The position numbers were made by a program, and so were the translations under genes. Positions 8,366-15,553 of a stretch of 32,529 nucleotides of DNA are shown one piece after another. The DNA is from Planctomycetia bacterium (GTDB lineage Bacteria > Planctomycetota > Planctomycetia > Pirellulales > UBA1268): positions 1 to 32,529 of the forward strand of contig RFVE01000008.1 in assembly GCA_009922585.1 (NCBI GenBank), in the 5' to 3' direction. The notes below the pieces were generated by a model that saw nothing but the letters and a program-made list of their open reading frames with translations, was not told the origin of the DNA and did not search any database. The stretch's first letter is position 1. The number at the start of each line of letters is the position of its first letter.

Positions 8366-8785
8366 TTAGTCGTCGTCTTCGTCCTCCCACTCGTCTTCAT
8401 CGTCATCCTCCCACTCATCACCTTCTTCCTCTTCGTCCTCGTATTCCTCCTCGTCGCCCTCCTCTTCATCCCCCTCGTCTTCTTCTTCGTACTCTTCGTC
8501 TTCGACCTCTTCCCACTCCTCTTCTTCACTCTCTTCGCCGTCGTCGTCTTCTTCGTCTTCGTACTCTTCGTCTTCGTACTCTTCGTCCTCGTACTCCTCG
8601 TCGTCATCCTCCCAGTCCTCGTCCTCGTCATCGTCTTCGGCGACGATGCTTGTGACGGGGTCATTCAGTTCGGGGGTCGCGTCGAAGAGGTCGTCCGCCG
8701 ACAGCAACTCTGGAAGTTCGTTCCAACAAAAAACATCCGCCCGCGAAACATCTTGCGGCTCGCTGGGGTTCAGAACAATCGTCAC
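8366..8785 (-). CDS. Small unrecognised protein with a very long acidic (Asp/Glu) tail
   Basis: A 139-residue protein that I do not recognise. The first 50 residues form a short mixed segment (TIVLNPSEPQDVSRADVF...). The remaining roughly 90 residues are almost entirely D and E with interspersed Y, W and G. They include three consecutive copies of a five-residue YEDEE unit, encoded by a 15-base repeat around 8560-8605. The GTG start at 8785 is supported by AGGAG eight bases upstream. The frame is open further to a TTG at 9010, but that stretch lacks a ribosome-binding site and overlaps terminator-like hairpins. Highly acidic tails occur in histone or ribosome chaperones, DNA mimics and RNA polymerase delta subunits, but nothing here selects one of these. 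Low-complexity sequence makes the exact tail length prone to assembly error. Confidence 0.6.
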   Translation of the reverse strand: MTIVLNPSEPQDVSRADVFCWNELPELLSADDLFDATPELNDPVTSIVAEDDDEDEDWEDDDEEYEDEEYEDEEYEDEEDDDGEESEEEEWEEVEDEEYEEEDEGDEEEGDEEEYEDEEEEGDEWEDDDEDEWEDEDDD

Positions 8786-8882
8786 TGCTTCGTCTCCTGG
8801 AGTCGATTCATGAGGTCGATCGTGGGAAGGAATACCGTCAGTATTGTGGTCGATGGCTAGTGGTCCAGCCAAGTCCCGAGTC

Positions 8883-8911
8883 AAAAAAATTGTCGGCCCG
8901 ATGAGGGGACT
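8883..8911 (-). terminator. Candidate intrinsic terminator after scpB, minus strand
   Basis: On the minus strand GTCCCC-TCATC-GGGCCGAC can form a bulged stem and is followed by AA and seven T residues (8889-8883). It lies about 250 bases downstream of the scpB stop and 100 bases upstream of the acidic-tail gene, so it could separate the two transcripts. The stem is short and has a two-base bulge. Confidence 0.4.
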
Positions 8912-8976
8912 CCGGAGCTCAGCGGTGGTCTTGCCACTTCGGCCTGACCACAGCCTGCACCTAAAGACACAACCCA

Positions 8977-9001
8977 CCGACAGTTGCTTGTCGGCTTTTT
9001 T
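8977..9001 (+). terminator. Candidate intrinsic terminator, plus strand, with no plus-strand gene before it
   Basis: CCGACA (8977-8982) and TGTCGG (8989-8994) form a perfect six-pair hairpin followed by C and six T residues (8996-9001). It reads on the plus strand, where the nearest upstream gene (the M28 peptidase) ends 680 bases away. Just upstream, 8925-8951 folds as GTGGTC-TT-GCC-loop-GGC-CT-GACCAC. This could be the 3' end of an unannotated small or antisense RNA; see findings. Confidence 0.5.
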
Positions 9002-9162
9002 GGCCAACAACTTGCGTACTGTTCAAAGACAAGGAAGCTGCGGGGGCCGTTTAGCCGCGGTCTTGTCCCGCCCATGACGGACCGTTTTGTTCGGCCACCG
9101 TAGGACGGCCCGGCAATATGCCAACGGCACCGCGGCCGTGCAACTCCCCTCAGCAAAAATTC

Positions 9163-9726
9163 TCAGTCCGGGTTTTTCCGGCCTGGGGGAACCAGGCTGA
9201 TCGCTTCAACCGCTGGCAGATCTTCAATTCGGCCAAGGCCGAAAATTCTGAGGAAATACCGGCTCGTGACGTAGACATTGGGACGGCCGAGTTCGTCGCT
9301 GCGACCGCCGACGGCGATCAGGTCACGGTCGAGCAGCTGGCGAAGCATTTCCTCGGAGCCGACTCCGCGAATTGACTCGATCTCAGGCCGGGTGACCGGC
9401 TGGCGGTAGGCGACGATCGCCAGCGTTTCCAGAGCAGCATTCGAAAGCCGATTTTCAGCTGGATATTCGAGCGCACGTTTGATCCATGGGCCGAACTGCG
9501 GCCGTGATAATAGCTGGTAACCACCAGCGAGGTGTTCGATTCGAAATGCCGCTCCGGCCGCATCGAGGAGCTGGTTGAGGTCCTGCAAGAGCGTTCGGGC
9601 CCGTGTTGCATCCGGCAACCGGGACAATTTCGCCAACCGCCTGATTGGGAGTGGTTCGCGGGCGACAAAGAGGGCTGCCTCAAGCCGGGCCATTTCCTCA
9701 GTCCGGCGGTGCTCGCCGATAACCAT
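9163..9726 (-). CDS. scpB: Segregation and condensation protein B (ScpB)
   Basis: Winged-helix kleisin-associated subunit of the SMC-ScpA-ScpB condensin that compacts and segregates the chromosome. It aligns with ScpB from its first helix (MARLEAALFVARE) through GGYQLLSRP, SNAALETLAIVAYRQPVTRPEIESIRGV (the most conserved block, two winged-helix domains), ELGRPNVYVTSRYFLRIFGL and EDLPAV at the end. I place the start at ATG 9726 (187 residues), which matches B. subtilis ScpB (197). ATG 9693 is also possible. The frame runs upstream to a GTG at 9990, but that 88-residue extension is Arg/Pro-rich with no sign of a domain. No ribosome-binding site is clear for any start. scpA and smc are not in the window. 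Confidence 0.9.
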   Translation of the reverse strand: MVIGEHRRTEEMARLEAALFVAREPLPIRRLAKLSRLPDATRARTLLQDLNQLLDAAGAAFRIEHLAGGYQLLSRPQFGPWIKRALEYPAENRLSNAALETLAIVAYRQPVTRPEIESIRGVGSEEMLRQLLDRDLIAVGGRSDELGRPNVYVTSRYFLRIFGLGRIEDLPAVEAISLVPPGRKNPD

Positions 9727-10047
9727 TGCAGTGCTTTTGGAAGGGCTTCGACGCCACTGGCCAACGGCAAGCCTGCGCAGCGGGCAGGGCCGCGGTGGCC
9801 AGTCTGCCTGAAAGCAAGTCTGGCCTACTCGGAACGCAGCCCGCTGTCCGGTCATTCGCCGCCTCCGCCGCCTGAGCAACTGGAGGTAGTGCAAACGGCG
9901 ACGGGTGTGGGCGGATGGCATGGGAAAGCCGTTCGGAAGAACGTTTAGAGGCCGGTCCGGGAAGACAGCCCCACCCAGACCCGAGGTCACTGTGATTCAG
10001 ATCGCCGTCGTAGCTTTGCCGGAGGCTGTTGGCATGGACGTGGCGGG
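9727..10047. other. Gap between scpB and the next gene
   Basis: Apart from the Arg/Pro-rich upstream extension of the scpB frame (to 9990), I see no supported gene, RNA or repeat here. It probably contains the scpB promoter, but no convincing -35/-10 pair stands out. Confidence 0.4.
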
Positions 10048-10644
10048 CTACCTCCTGAAGGCCTGCTCACCGAACGACGGTGTTCTGGTGCTGAGGCGTT
10101 GATGCCAGCGGCTGACTTGTTCCACAAGCTGCGTGAGTGTTTCGGTCTCTGTGGCTCCGTTTGCGTGAAAGAGCCGCTGGAGTTGACCCTCGGCATCGAC
10201 CGCCAACCGGCAGCTGCCGCGAACTGATCGGCTGCCATCGCTGGCAGGCTCGATCAGCAGTTTGCGGACCCCGGCTGCCGCCAACTGCTGACGCAATGCG
10301 GATGCCCGATCAAAACCGAGTGGTTGCCGAGCGGGTCGGGGTTGCTGCTGCTGGAGCATGGCGATGTCCGTTTGAGCCGGTTCGATCGATGTTGCCGGCT
10401 GCGGTGGGCTGGAGGCAGCACGGTCGGCCAGCAACGGGCCTGCGGGTGCAGCAGCAAATTCGACAGCTCGATCAGGCTCTTCTGCTTCAGCTGACAGGGC
10501 CAGAGACTCAATCAGATCGATAGCCGGATTGAGCACAATATTGCTCATGGCATTCCGGAGTTCCGGCGGAAGTTTGTGGGAGAACATCGCGATCGTTGGC
10601 ACGATGATCATGCAGGCAAACATCAGTAGCGAGCGAAATCTCAT
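10048..10644 (-). CDS. Unrecognised membrane-anchored or secreted protein
   Basis: A 198-residue protein of unknown function starting at ATG 10644. Residues 4-20 (RSLLMFACMIIVPTIAM) form one hydrophobic segment, either an uncleaved anchor or a signal peptide. The middle (about 50-110) is Ala/Pro/Gln-rich and probably disordered. The C-terminal 90 residues look folded: LRQQLAAAGVRKLLIEPASD, then GSCRLAVDAEGQLQRLFHANG, then a helix ending in SRWHQRL. It reads in the same direction as the HEAT-like protein upstream and scpB downstream, with gaps of 118 and over 300 bases, so an operon is not certain. I could not place it in a family. Confidence 0.6.
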   Translation of the reverse strand: MRFRSLLMFACMIIVPTIAMFSHKLPPELRNAMSNIVLNPAIDLIESLALSAEAEEPDRAVEFAAAPAGPLLADRAASSPPQPATSIEPAQTDIAMLQQQQPRPARQPLGFDRASALRQQLAAAGVRKLLIEPASDGSRSVRGSCRLAVDAEGQLQRLFHANGATETETLTQLVEQVSRWHQRLSTRTPSFGEQAFRR

Positions 10645-10762
10645 CGGGTGACCGGGGGGGGCGGCGAGTGGGCAACGGGATCAAGCCGGACAGTAGCGGG
10701 CCGGGCGGTGCGGAACAACGTGAACAGAACGATCTGTAGTGGCCATTTTCCCCGCAGTTCGC

Positions 10763-11881
10763 TCAGTTTTCCCCGCCCGCCGACTCGCTGAGCAACACCG
10801 ACCGGAGCCAGAAGTCAACCGGTACCTGCCGCACCCCCAGCGGCAGCCGCCAGGTTACGAGGGTTCCGCGCGGTAGCTGATTGGCAGAGAGGGCAAAACT
10901 GGCTGTAATCGTCAGGCCTTGGTTGTTCCGCGAGACCACTCGGTGATCCGAGGCGGTGACCACCCTGCCGGTGGGCAGGAGCAGGTGTGGTTGTCGGTCG
11001 GCAAGCCAGGCGCGGTGTGAGGCGAGCGCTTCGGAAGGTTCAGGGAACCGGGCGGAAAGTTTGACCTGACAGGTTGCTGTGGCCAGTTCGCCTGGTTTGA
11101 TGGACCAGCCCCGGCATTGCACTGAGAGTCCGGCAAGGCTTCGGCTGGGGCCCGGTTCGTTGGTGGTGGGCGGTAGGCCCCCGCGGGTCATCTGCAACGG
11201 CAACATGAACTGGTGCTCGAAACCTGGCAGCCAGCATTCAACCGTGCCCCGGAGGCTGTTGAGTTTCATGACAGCCGGAGGGGCTGGGCCAAGCCGAATT
11301 GGCAGATCGATCCAGTGCCTTCCCGCGATCAGAAGTGGCTCGACTGTCCCCTGCCGGCCGAGTATCGGTACCGCTTCGCCTGCCGTGCCTTCGGCTACCA
11401 CCGAGACCAGCGGCAGCCGCAACAGCACCGGTTCAAGTGGCGGTCGCCATTGCAGTCGTACCAGAATCCGGTAACCCGAAACACCAAGCCGATCGACCCG
11501 CCGGACGGCCAGGCTGAATGGCCCTGCCGCAGTCGCCGAAAGGGGCAAATTCTCGGGCGGAAGTTCCAGCATGCGGTTGCTGGCCGTGCGTGCAATCGCC
11601 TCGGCAATCAGCGGCAGCCGGAAGGCAGCCTCGCCCGTCGCCACTGGGATGGCCTGCTCAATTGCTGGCAAGGCCTCCGGGCCGATGGCAAGCAGCCCTT
11701 CCACCGCAGCATCACGGACGGACAGTTTTCCGTCGGTCAACTGCCGAATCAACACTGCTGAATCCTCCGCCGGCGCGGCTACGGCCTGTAGTTCAGGCAG
11801 ACCTGGCAGCACAAGCAGCAATACCACGCTGGCAGCCCGCCGCAGCCTCGATCGAAAGTGGGGCATTCGAGTGTGGTTCAT
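10763..11881 (-). CDS. Unrecognised secreted protein with a HEAT-like N-terminal segment
   Basis: A 372-residue exported protein of unknown function. Starting at ATG 11881, residues about 6-32 (RSRLRRAASVVLLLVLPG... ending AVAA) form a typical signal peptide. An ATG at 11866 would also keep it. Residues about 38-75 (AVLIRQLTDGKLSVRDAAVEGLLAIGPEALPAI) resemble one or two HEAT repeats. The rest is beta-rich (IDLPIRLGP, TRGGLPP, VTWRLPLGVRQVPVDFWL) without a motif I recognise. The frame continues upstream to 12097, but that extension would run into the divergent glycosyltransferase gene and carries no domain. Probably periplasmic; the role is unknown. Confidence 0.65.
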   Translation of the reverse strand: MNHTRMPHFRSRLRRAASVVLLLVLPGLPELQAVAAPAEDSAVLIRQLTDGKLSVRDAAVEGLLAIGPEALPAIEQAIPVATGEAAFRLPLIAEAIARTASNRMLELPPENLPLSATAAGPFSLAVRRVDRLGVSGYRILVRLQWRPPLEPVLLRLPLVSVVAEGTAGEAVPILGRQGTVEPLLIAGRHWIDLPIRLGPAPPAVMKLNSLRGTVECWLPGFEHQFMLPLQMTRGGLPPTTNEPGPSRSLAGLSVQCRGWSIKPGELATATCQVKLSARFPEPSEALASHRAWLADRQPHLLLPTGRVVTASDHRVVSRNNQGLTITASFALSANQLPRGTLVTWRLPLGVRQVPVDFWLRSVLLSESAGGEN

Positions 11882-12035
11882 GAAGGCTGGCCGGGAAATC
11901 TTTCGGATTGTGTGAGCAAAGCCCCTCAGCGATCGGCTTTCGTGAGAGCGACTTCTGCTGGCGGGAAGAGTATTATCGTAGGTGAAAGAGTCGATTGTCG
12001 ACTGTCCTCCAGGATCGTTGGGCCCGCAGAAACGC

Positions 12036-12326
12036 ATGGCAACAATCGCAATTAGTCTGTGTGGAGAGGGCCGCGGGCATGCCACCCGGATTGCCACGCT
12101 GATTGAGCATCTCGAGCGACGGCATGACGTCCGGGTCTACTGCTCGGATGACGGGTATCGGTTTTTGCGGCAGCGGTTTCCCGTCGGCCATCCCCGGGTG
12201 AGCGTTCACGAGATTCCAGGCATCGTCTTTCAGTACAGCGGTGGTCGTCTTGACGTGCCCAGCATTTTCTGTTGGCCTATGAGCTTGACGCTCTGCCCTG
12301 GACCTTGCGTTGGAATGCCTGGCTGA
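12036..12326 (+). pseudogene. Glycosyltransferase (MJ1255/VC2487-like), N-terminal fragment of a broken gene
   Basis: ATG 12036 begins MATIAISLCGEGRGHATR, the glycine-rich nucleotide-sugar site of GT-B transferases of the kind often annotated MJ1255/VC2487. It continues with HEIPGIVFQYSGGRLDV at 12213-12263, then changes into unrelated sequence and stops at 12326. The C-terminal half continues in another frame (next entry). In this family 60-70 residues normally separate GRLD from the (D)HQHFL motif. Here they are adjacent, so an out-of-frame internal deletion of roughly 200 bases, or an equivalent assembly error, best explains it. The size is an estimate from memory of the family. The gene is divergent from the HEAT-like secreted protein. 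Confidence 0.75.
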
Positions 12327-12958
12327 TGAGCCACGCAGTCTGGATGTATGTCACCGGTGCAGCTGAGACGGTTGTTTCGGCCTTCTTCCGGCCCCCGCTG
12401 CGCCGCGGCTGGGAACACGTCCAGCAGGTAGGTCCATTGCTGCGGCGCGAAATCGTGCAGGCCGAGCCAACTGACGGAGGCTTTGTGCTGAGTTACCTTC
12501 GGCGGCATACCCCGTTCAGCGCGATTGAAACACTCGCCCAGTGCGGCTTGCCGGTGAAGGTCTATGGCCTGGGTGCCCGTGACCCCATTGGTCCACTTTC
12601 GTTTCAGCCGATTGACGATCGTCAGTTTGCTGCTGACCTTGCTGGCTGCCGGGCGGTTATTTCGGCGGCTGGCAACCAGCTGATTGGCGAGGCAATTCAT
12701 CTTGGTAAACCGCTGCTGGTTCTGCCTGAACGGGCCCATGGCGAACAGTCGATGAACAGCCATTTTCTGCGGGCAATGGGCTGCGGTGACTTTGTGCACC
12801 TGGAAGATGTGACGGTCGGTGATGTGCGAGGATTCCTTTCAGATCTTGATCGTTATGCTGCTCCACTGGCCAATTTGATTGGCACCATGGATGGGACGCC
12901 TCAAGTGCTCGCACTTATTGAGCACTGGCTGAGCCAGCGTCTCAGCGAAGCCGCCTGA
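12272..12958 (+). pseudogene. Glycosyltransferase (MJ1255/VC2487-like), C-terminal fragment of the same broken gene
   Basis: This frame reads QHFLLAYELDALPW from about 12261. It continues through a membrane-apposed helix segment (AWLMSHAVWMYVTGAAETVVSAFF) to the donor-binding block SAAGNQLIGEAIHLGKPLLVLPERAHGEQSMNSHFL near 12660-12770, and ends at 12958. Codon use and conservation remain normal, so decay is either very recent or only apparent. A TTG at 12272 would be the nearest start but has no ribosome-binding site, and the product would lack the nucleotide-sugar loop of the N-terminal fragment. It is convergent with rdgB, whose stop lies only 12 bases away. Confidence 0.8.
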
Positions 12959-12970
12959 CGCTTCCGCTGG

Positions 12971-13597
12971 TCAGCTGTCCTGATGGAGAAGCTGAACAAT
13001 TGCTGGCAGGAGTCTGCGGATCGCTCGACCCCGATGACTGATGAAGGCTTTCACTGCTGGGGCGAGTTGACCGAATGTGCGGTGGTATTCCGGGATGAGA
13101 AAGTAGGGGTCATACCCGAACCCGCCACCTCCGGAGGCAGCCTCTGTGATTCGGCCACAGCAGCGGCCAGAGCTGGTGGCCCGAATCGTTCCTGTCGGAT
13201 CAGCCAAGGCAGCATGGCATGCGTAGTGGGCTGTCCGAGCCGGACCGGGGACGTTCTCCAACTGTTTCAGCAGCAAAACATTGTTGGTCGTATCCGTCGA
13301 ATCGGGCCCGGAGAATCTCGCTGAGAAGACCCCTGGGGCGCCTCCGAGAGCATCGACCACCAATCCGCTGTCCTCCCCCAGAACCCACTGGCCGAGAACG
13401 CGGGCCTGCTGGCTCGCCTTGAGCGCCGCATTTTCGGCAAAGGTCGTGCCTGTCTCGGCGACTTCCACCGCCTCTGAAAAGTCGCTGAGTGACCGACAGC
13501 TGATGCCATACGGCTCAAGCAGTAATGACAACTCACGTTTTTTGCCGGCATTGGTGGTACCAAGCACCAGAATTGGACAGGTTGGACTGGTCATCAT
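12971..13597 (-). CDS. rdgB: RdgB/HAM1 non-canonical purine NTP pyrophosphatase
   Basis: Cytoplasmic house-cleaning enzyme that hydrolyses dITP, ITP and XTP to monophosphates, keeping deaminated purines out of DNA and RNA. The 208-residue protein has the family motifs: VLGTTNAGKKREL (nucleotide binding), GTTFAENAALKA, GEDSGLVVDALGGAPGVFSARF, GGGGFGYDPYFLIPEY and a C-terminal FISHRGRAIRRL close to the usual SHRxxAL. ATG 13597 or the adjacent 13594 is preferred over a TTG at 13624, as the nucleotide loop then lies near the N-terminus. No clear ribosome-binding site is present. It sits downstream of the secreted unknown at 13651-14718 in the same direction, 53 bases apart. Confidence 0.94.
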   Translation of the reverse strand: MMTSPTCPILVLGTTNAGKKRELSLLLEPYGISCRSLSDFSEAVEVAETGTTFAENAALKASQQARVLGQWVLGEDSGLVVDALGGAPGVFSARFSGPDSTDTTNNVLLLKQLENVPGPARTAHYACHAALADPTGTIRATSSGRCCGRITEAASGGGGFGYDPYFLIPEYHRTFGQLAPAVKAFISHRGRAIRRLLPAIVQLLHQDS

Positions 13598-13650
13598 GAC
13601 GTTTGCTGGGCCAGGCTCGAACAATCGCTGCGGTTGCCCACTTGCGACTG

Positions 13651-14718
13651 CTACCGCCGGCCAATCGGCAACTGTGGTACTGCGATGGGCCGCGGCTGTA
13701 CGTCGAGCAGAATACCCTCGATTCGCCGGGGAAGAATCGTGCCAGCTGCCAGCTTTTCTGGATCGGGGCCGAGGGCGGCCGTGATGCGGACCAGTTCCGG
13801 GTGTGGCTGCGTTGAGCCGTCCTGCTGTTCGATGACGAGTTGGGAGAGGCTGCCGACGCAGACCATACTCGACTCACGATCATGAAACTCCCAGGCCTGC
13901 CAGCCCTGCTGCCGCAGGGCCTCGGTCAGACGGTGGGCTTTTTCTGCTGCTTCGACCAGGCGACTCTCGAATTCGGACTCCTCGCCCCCACTGGCTTCCT
14001 GATCGGTAAAGGTCCCAACTCCGGTGAAAGTAGCCACCCGCACGCTATAGTTGCCCCGGCATTCCAGCAGGCTGTGTTCGACATCGCTGTTGATTTCGAG
14101 GACGAACTCATCGAGCTGCGGACGGTTGAAGTAGTCCTCCGGCAACAGTGGGTTAGGGATCATGAAGGCGAGTCGCATCGGCCCCTTCCCTGCCTGTTTA
14201 TCGAGGCCGATCATCCGACGGAAGTCTGCGTAAGCACGGCTTTTCCCCTGCTCGCCGGTGAGTGTCTCAGGCTGCAGGCTTTTGATTGATGCAAGGGTCT
14301 TCTGTGCACGACTGTCGTCGCACGAAGCGAAATCACCCACCATTACCGCGACCTCAACAACCTGCTGGGCGTTGGCATATCGCATTCGCTTAGGGCTGCC
14401 GTCAGGATTGAGCCCGAGTCCCCGCTGTGCACCGGTGAAATCGAAGGCCTGTTCGTGGGTGTAGGCCTGCATTTTGAAGCGTCCGCGGAGCTCCTGCACC
14501 AGCCGGCGGGCATCATCTCGGGCTCCGGTACCCCGAAATGTTGTGGCCAGTACCAGCCAGGGACCGTCCCTTTCCGACAGCGGAAACATCGCCTCCGGGT
14601 CGATCTTCTGCTTGGTGAACCAGGTAGTCGGTAGCCAACCGCTCTGGGCCTGAGCAGGATTTAGCCAGCCGCCGGCTATGATCCCAGACAGGAGGAGAAT
14701 CAGATGCCAAAGCGGCAT
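13651..14718 (-). CDS. Unrecognised secreted protein
   Basis: A 355-residue exported protein when started at ATG 14718. Residues 1-22 (MPLWHLILLLSGIIAGGWLN, then PAQAQS) form a signal peptide with a plausible AQA cleavage site. The frame is open to a TTG at 14850. The residues before 14718 are Arg/Pro-rich (PRRRPR), so a slightly longer start that adds positive charges is possible. The mature part contains WLVLATTFRGTGARDDARRLVQELR, which resembles a small alpha-beta segment that handles file- or component-like repeats, a central PNPLLPEDYFNRPQLDEFV segment, and a second alpha-beta segment (AEKAHRLTEALRQQGWQAWEFHDRESSMVCVGS) reminiscent of SPOR-like folds. Family and function are not recognised. 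Confidence 0.65.
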   Translation of the reverse strand: MPLWHLILLLSGIIAGGWLNPAQAQSGWLPTTWFTKQKIDPEAMFPLSERDGPWLVLATTFRGTGARDDARRLVQELRGRFKMQAYTHEQAFDFTGAQRGLGLNPDGSPKRMRYANAQQVVEVAVMVGDFASCDDSRAQKTLASIKSLQPETLTGEQGKSRAYADFRRMIGLDKQAGKGPMRLAFMIPNPLLPEDYFNRPQLDEFVLEINSDVEHSLLECRGNYSVRVATFTGVGTFTDQEASGGEESEFESRLVEAAEKAHRLTEALRQQGWQAWEFHDRESSMVCVGSLSQLVIEQQDGSTQPHPELVRITAALGPDPEKLAAGTILPRRIEGILLDVQPRPIAVPQLPIGRR

Positions 14719-14933
14719 TCGTGGGCGGCGTCGTGGCACGGCAGTGACGTCAGAAGGAGGAGTCTTGGCCGGGTGAATGATGCGGGACGATAGCAGTCTG
14801 GTGACCTGCAAACGAGAGGAGTTTTGTGGCTTCCGAGTACCCACTGCCAATACCGGAAGAAGTAATCCGGGTAAGATGAGGAAGGTGGCCAGCGTTTATC
14901 CGCGGCCTGATGTGGCTATTGAGAGGCGGCAGT

Positions 14934-15383
14934 ATGGAGCCAGCACGACCCACCCCTGTCGCTGAACGTGATAGTTGTCGCCAAACGGCAGTGGGGCTTG
15001 TAAAAATCGCACTGCTGGTCGGCTGGCTTGCCCTGCTGACGTTGCCTCCACTGGTGCTTTGGAGTACCAGAGACCGCTGGTTAGCCGATCTCGATCAGCC
15101 TGCCGTCCAGGCACACTGGGACCAATTCCGCTCTGATATGAAGGCCCAGTCAGATCGGAGTGGACCAGTGCAACACAAGGTGCCCAAGAGCGATGAGCCG
15201 CCGCTACGGGTCTGGTTGCGCGACTACTTTGGGCTGGCTGTGGCTGCCTGGGGCGTGCTCGGGACGACACTCTACATCTTCATGAGCTTCGTCATCCTGG
15301 GGCTCATAAGTCCCGCAGCGAAAGTCTCTCGTCCCCTACTTTCCCAGGAGAAGCCGGGCGGTAACTGCGACGCTGACAAATAG
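14934..15383 (+). CDS. Unrecognised small protein with two membrane segments
   Basis: A 149-residue protein, ATG 14934, with AGAGG seven bases upstream; an ATG at 14910 adds eight residues. Two strongly hydrophobic helices are separated by a charged stretch of about 60 residues: helix 1 near 23-43 (VKIALLVGWLALLTLPPLVLW) and helix 2 near 100-128 (FGLAVAAWGVLGTTLYIFMSFVILGLI). Helix 1 ends before WSTRDRW, placing the polar loop on one side of the membrane. No domain is recognised. The last 48 bases overlap, on the opposite strand, a short frame that also encodes a membrane helix (15336-15430). Confidence 0.55.
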   Translation: MEPARPTPVAERDSCRQTAVGLVKIALLVGWLALLTLPPLVLWSTRDRWLADLDQPAVQAHWDQFRSDMKAQSDRSGPVQHKVPKSDEPPLRVWLRDYFGLAVAAWGVLGTTLYIFMSFVILGLISPAAKVSRPLLSQEKPGGNCDADK

Positions 15384-15430
15384 TATCAGCGTGATTCCGA
15401 GCACACCAAGTAATGAGAACACGACACAAC
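15336..15430 (-). pseudogene. Possible remnant or frameshifted C-terminus of a small membrane protein
   Basis: On the minus strand, a frame closed by TAG at 15338-15336 reads VVFSLLGVLGITLILF and then SVAVTARLLLGK, a convincing membrane helix followed by a basic end. The frame has a stop just upstream and only a 28-residue ORF from a GTG. The next frame over is open from ATG 15609 with a hydrophilic reading (TLPEGEWADWPDRDSGGEVP...). One surplus base near 15430 would join both into a protein of about 85-90 residues, read downstream of the XRE regulator. This is inference; the helix could also be chance. Confidence 0.3.
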
Positions 15431-15553
15431 TCTCTTTCCAACCAGACCATCGACTCGAGCCTCAAGCTCTTCTGGTCGGATCGTAGCAGAGGGACTTCGC
15501 CACCGCTATCGCGATCAGGCCAGTCGGCCCACTCGCCTTCCGGCAGTGTCTGA

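Larger units (their letters stand above)
8786..9162. other. Gene-free stretch with opposed hairpins
   Basis: No protein gene is supported here. The minus frame of the acidic gene stays open to 9010 but without start signals. The stretch holds the two terminator-like hairpins listed separately, a third strong stem-loop at 8925-8951, and an extra TGTCGG at 8891-8896 that can compete for CCGACA at 8977-8982. Confidence 0.5.

Noticed and set aside
8560-8605. Possible CRISPR-like tandem repeats
   Set aside because: The 15-base units are contiguous, in frame and encode YEDEE; there are no spacers.
8348-8860. A 170-residue plus-strand frame, very rich in Val, Leu and Phe, that looks like a membrane protein
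   Set aside because: It is the exact antisense of the Asp/Glu repeat tail (GAA/GAG/GAC read backwards gives TTC/CTC/GTC). It has no ribosome-binding site, and the repeat explains its composition.
8786-9010. N-terminal extension of the acidic-tail protein to a TTG at 9010
   Set aside because: No ribosome-binding site, it overlaps terminator-like hairpins, and a GTG at 8785 with AGGAG is a better start.
9727-9990. N-terminal extension of ScpB by 88 residues
   Set aside because: Arg/Pro-rich with no domain. The ScpB family starts near 9726/9693 and no start signal supports 9990. It cannot be fully excluded.
10698-10763. A 21-residue minus-strand frame (MATTDRSVHVV...) with GGGGAAA before its ATG, between two unknown genes
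   Set aside because: Too short and without hydrophobic or conserved features; likely chance.
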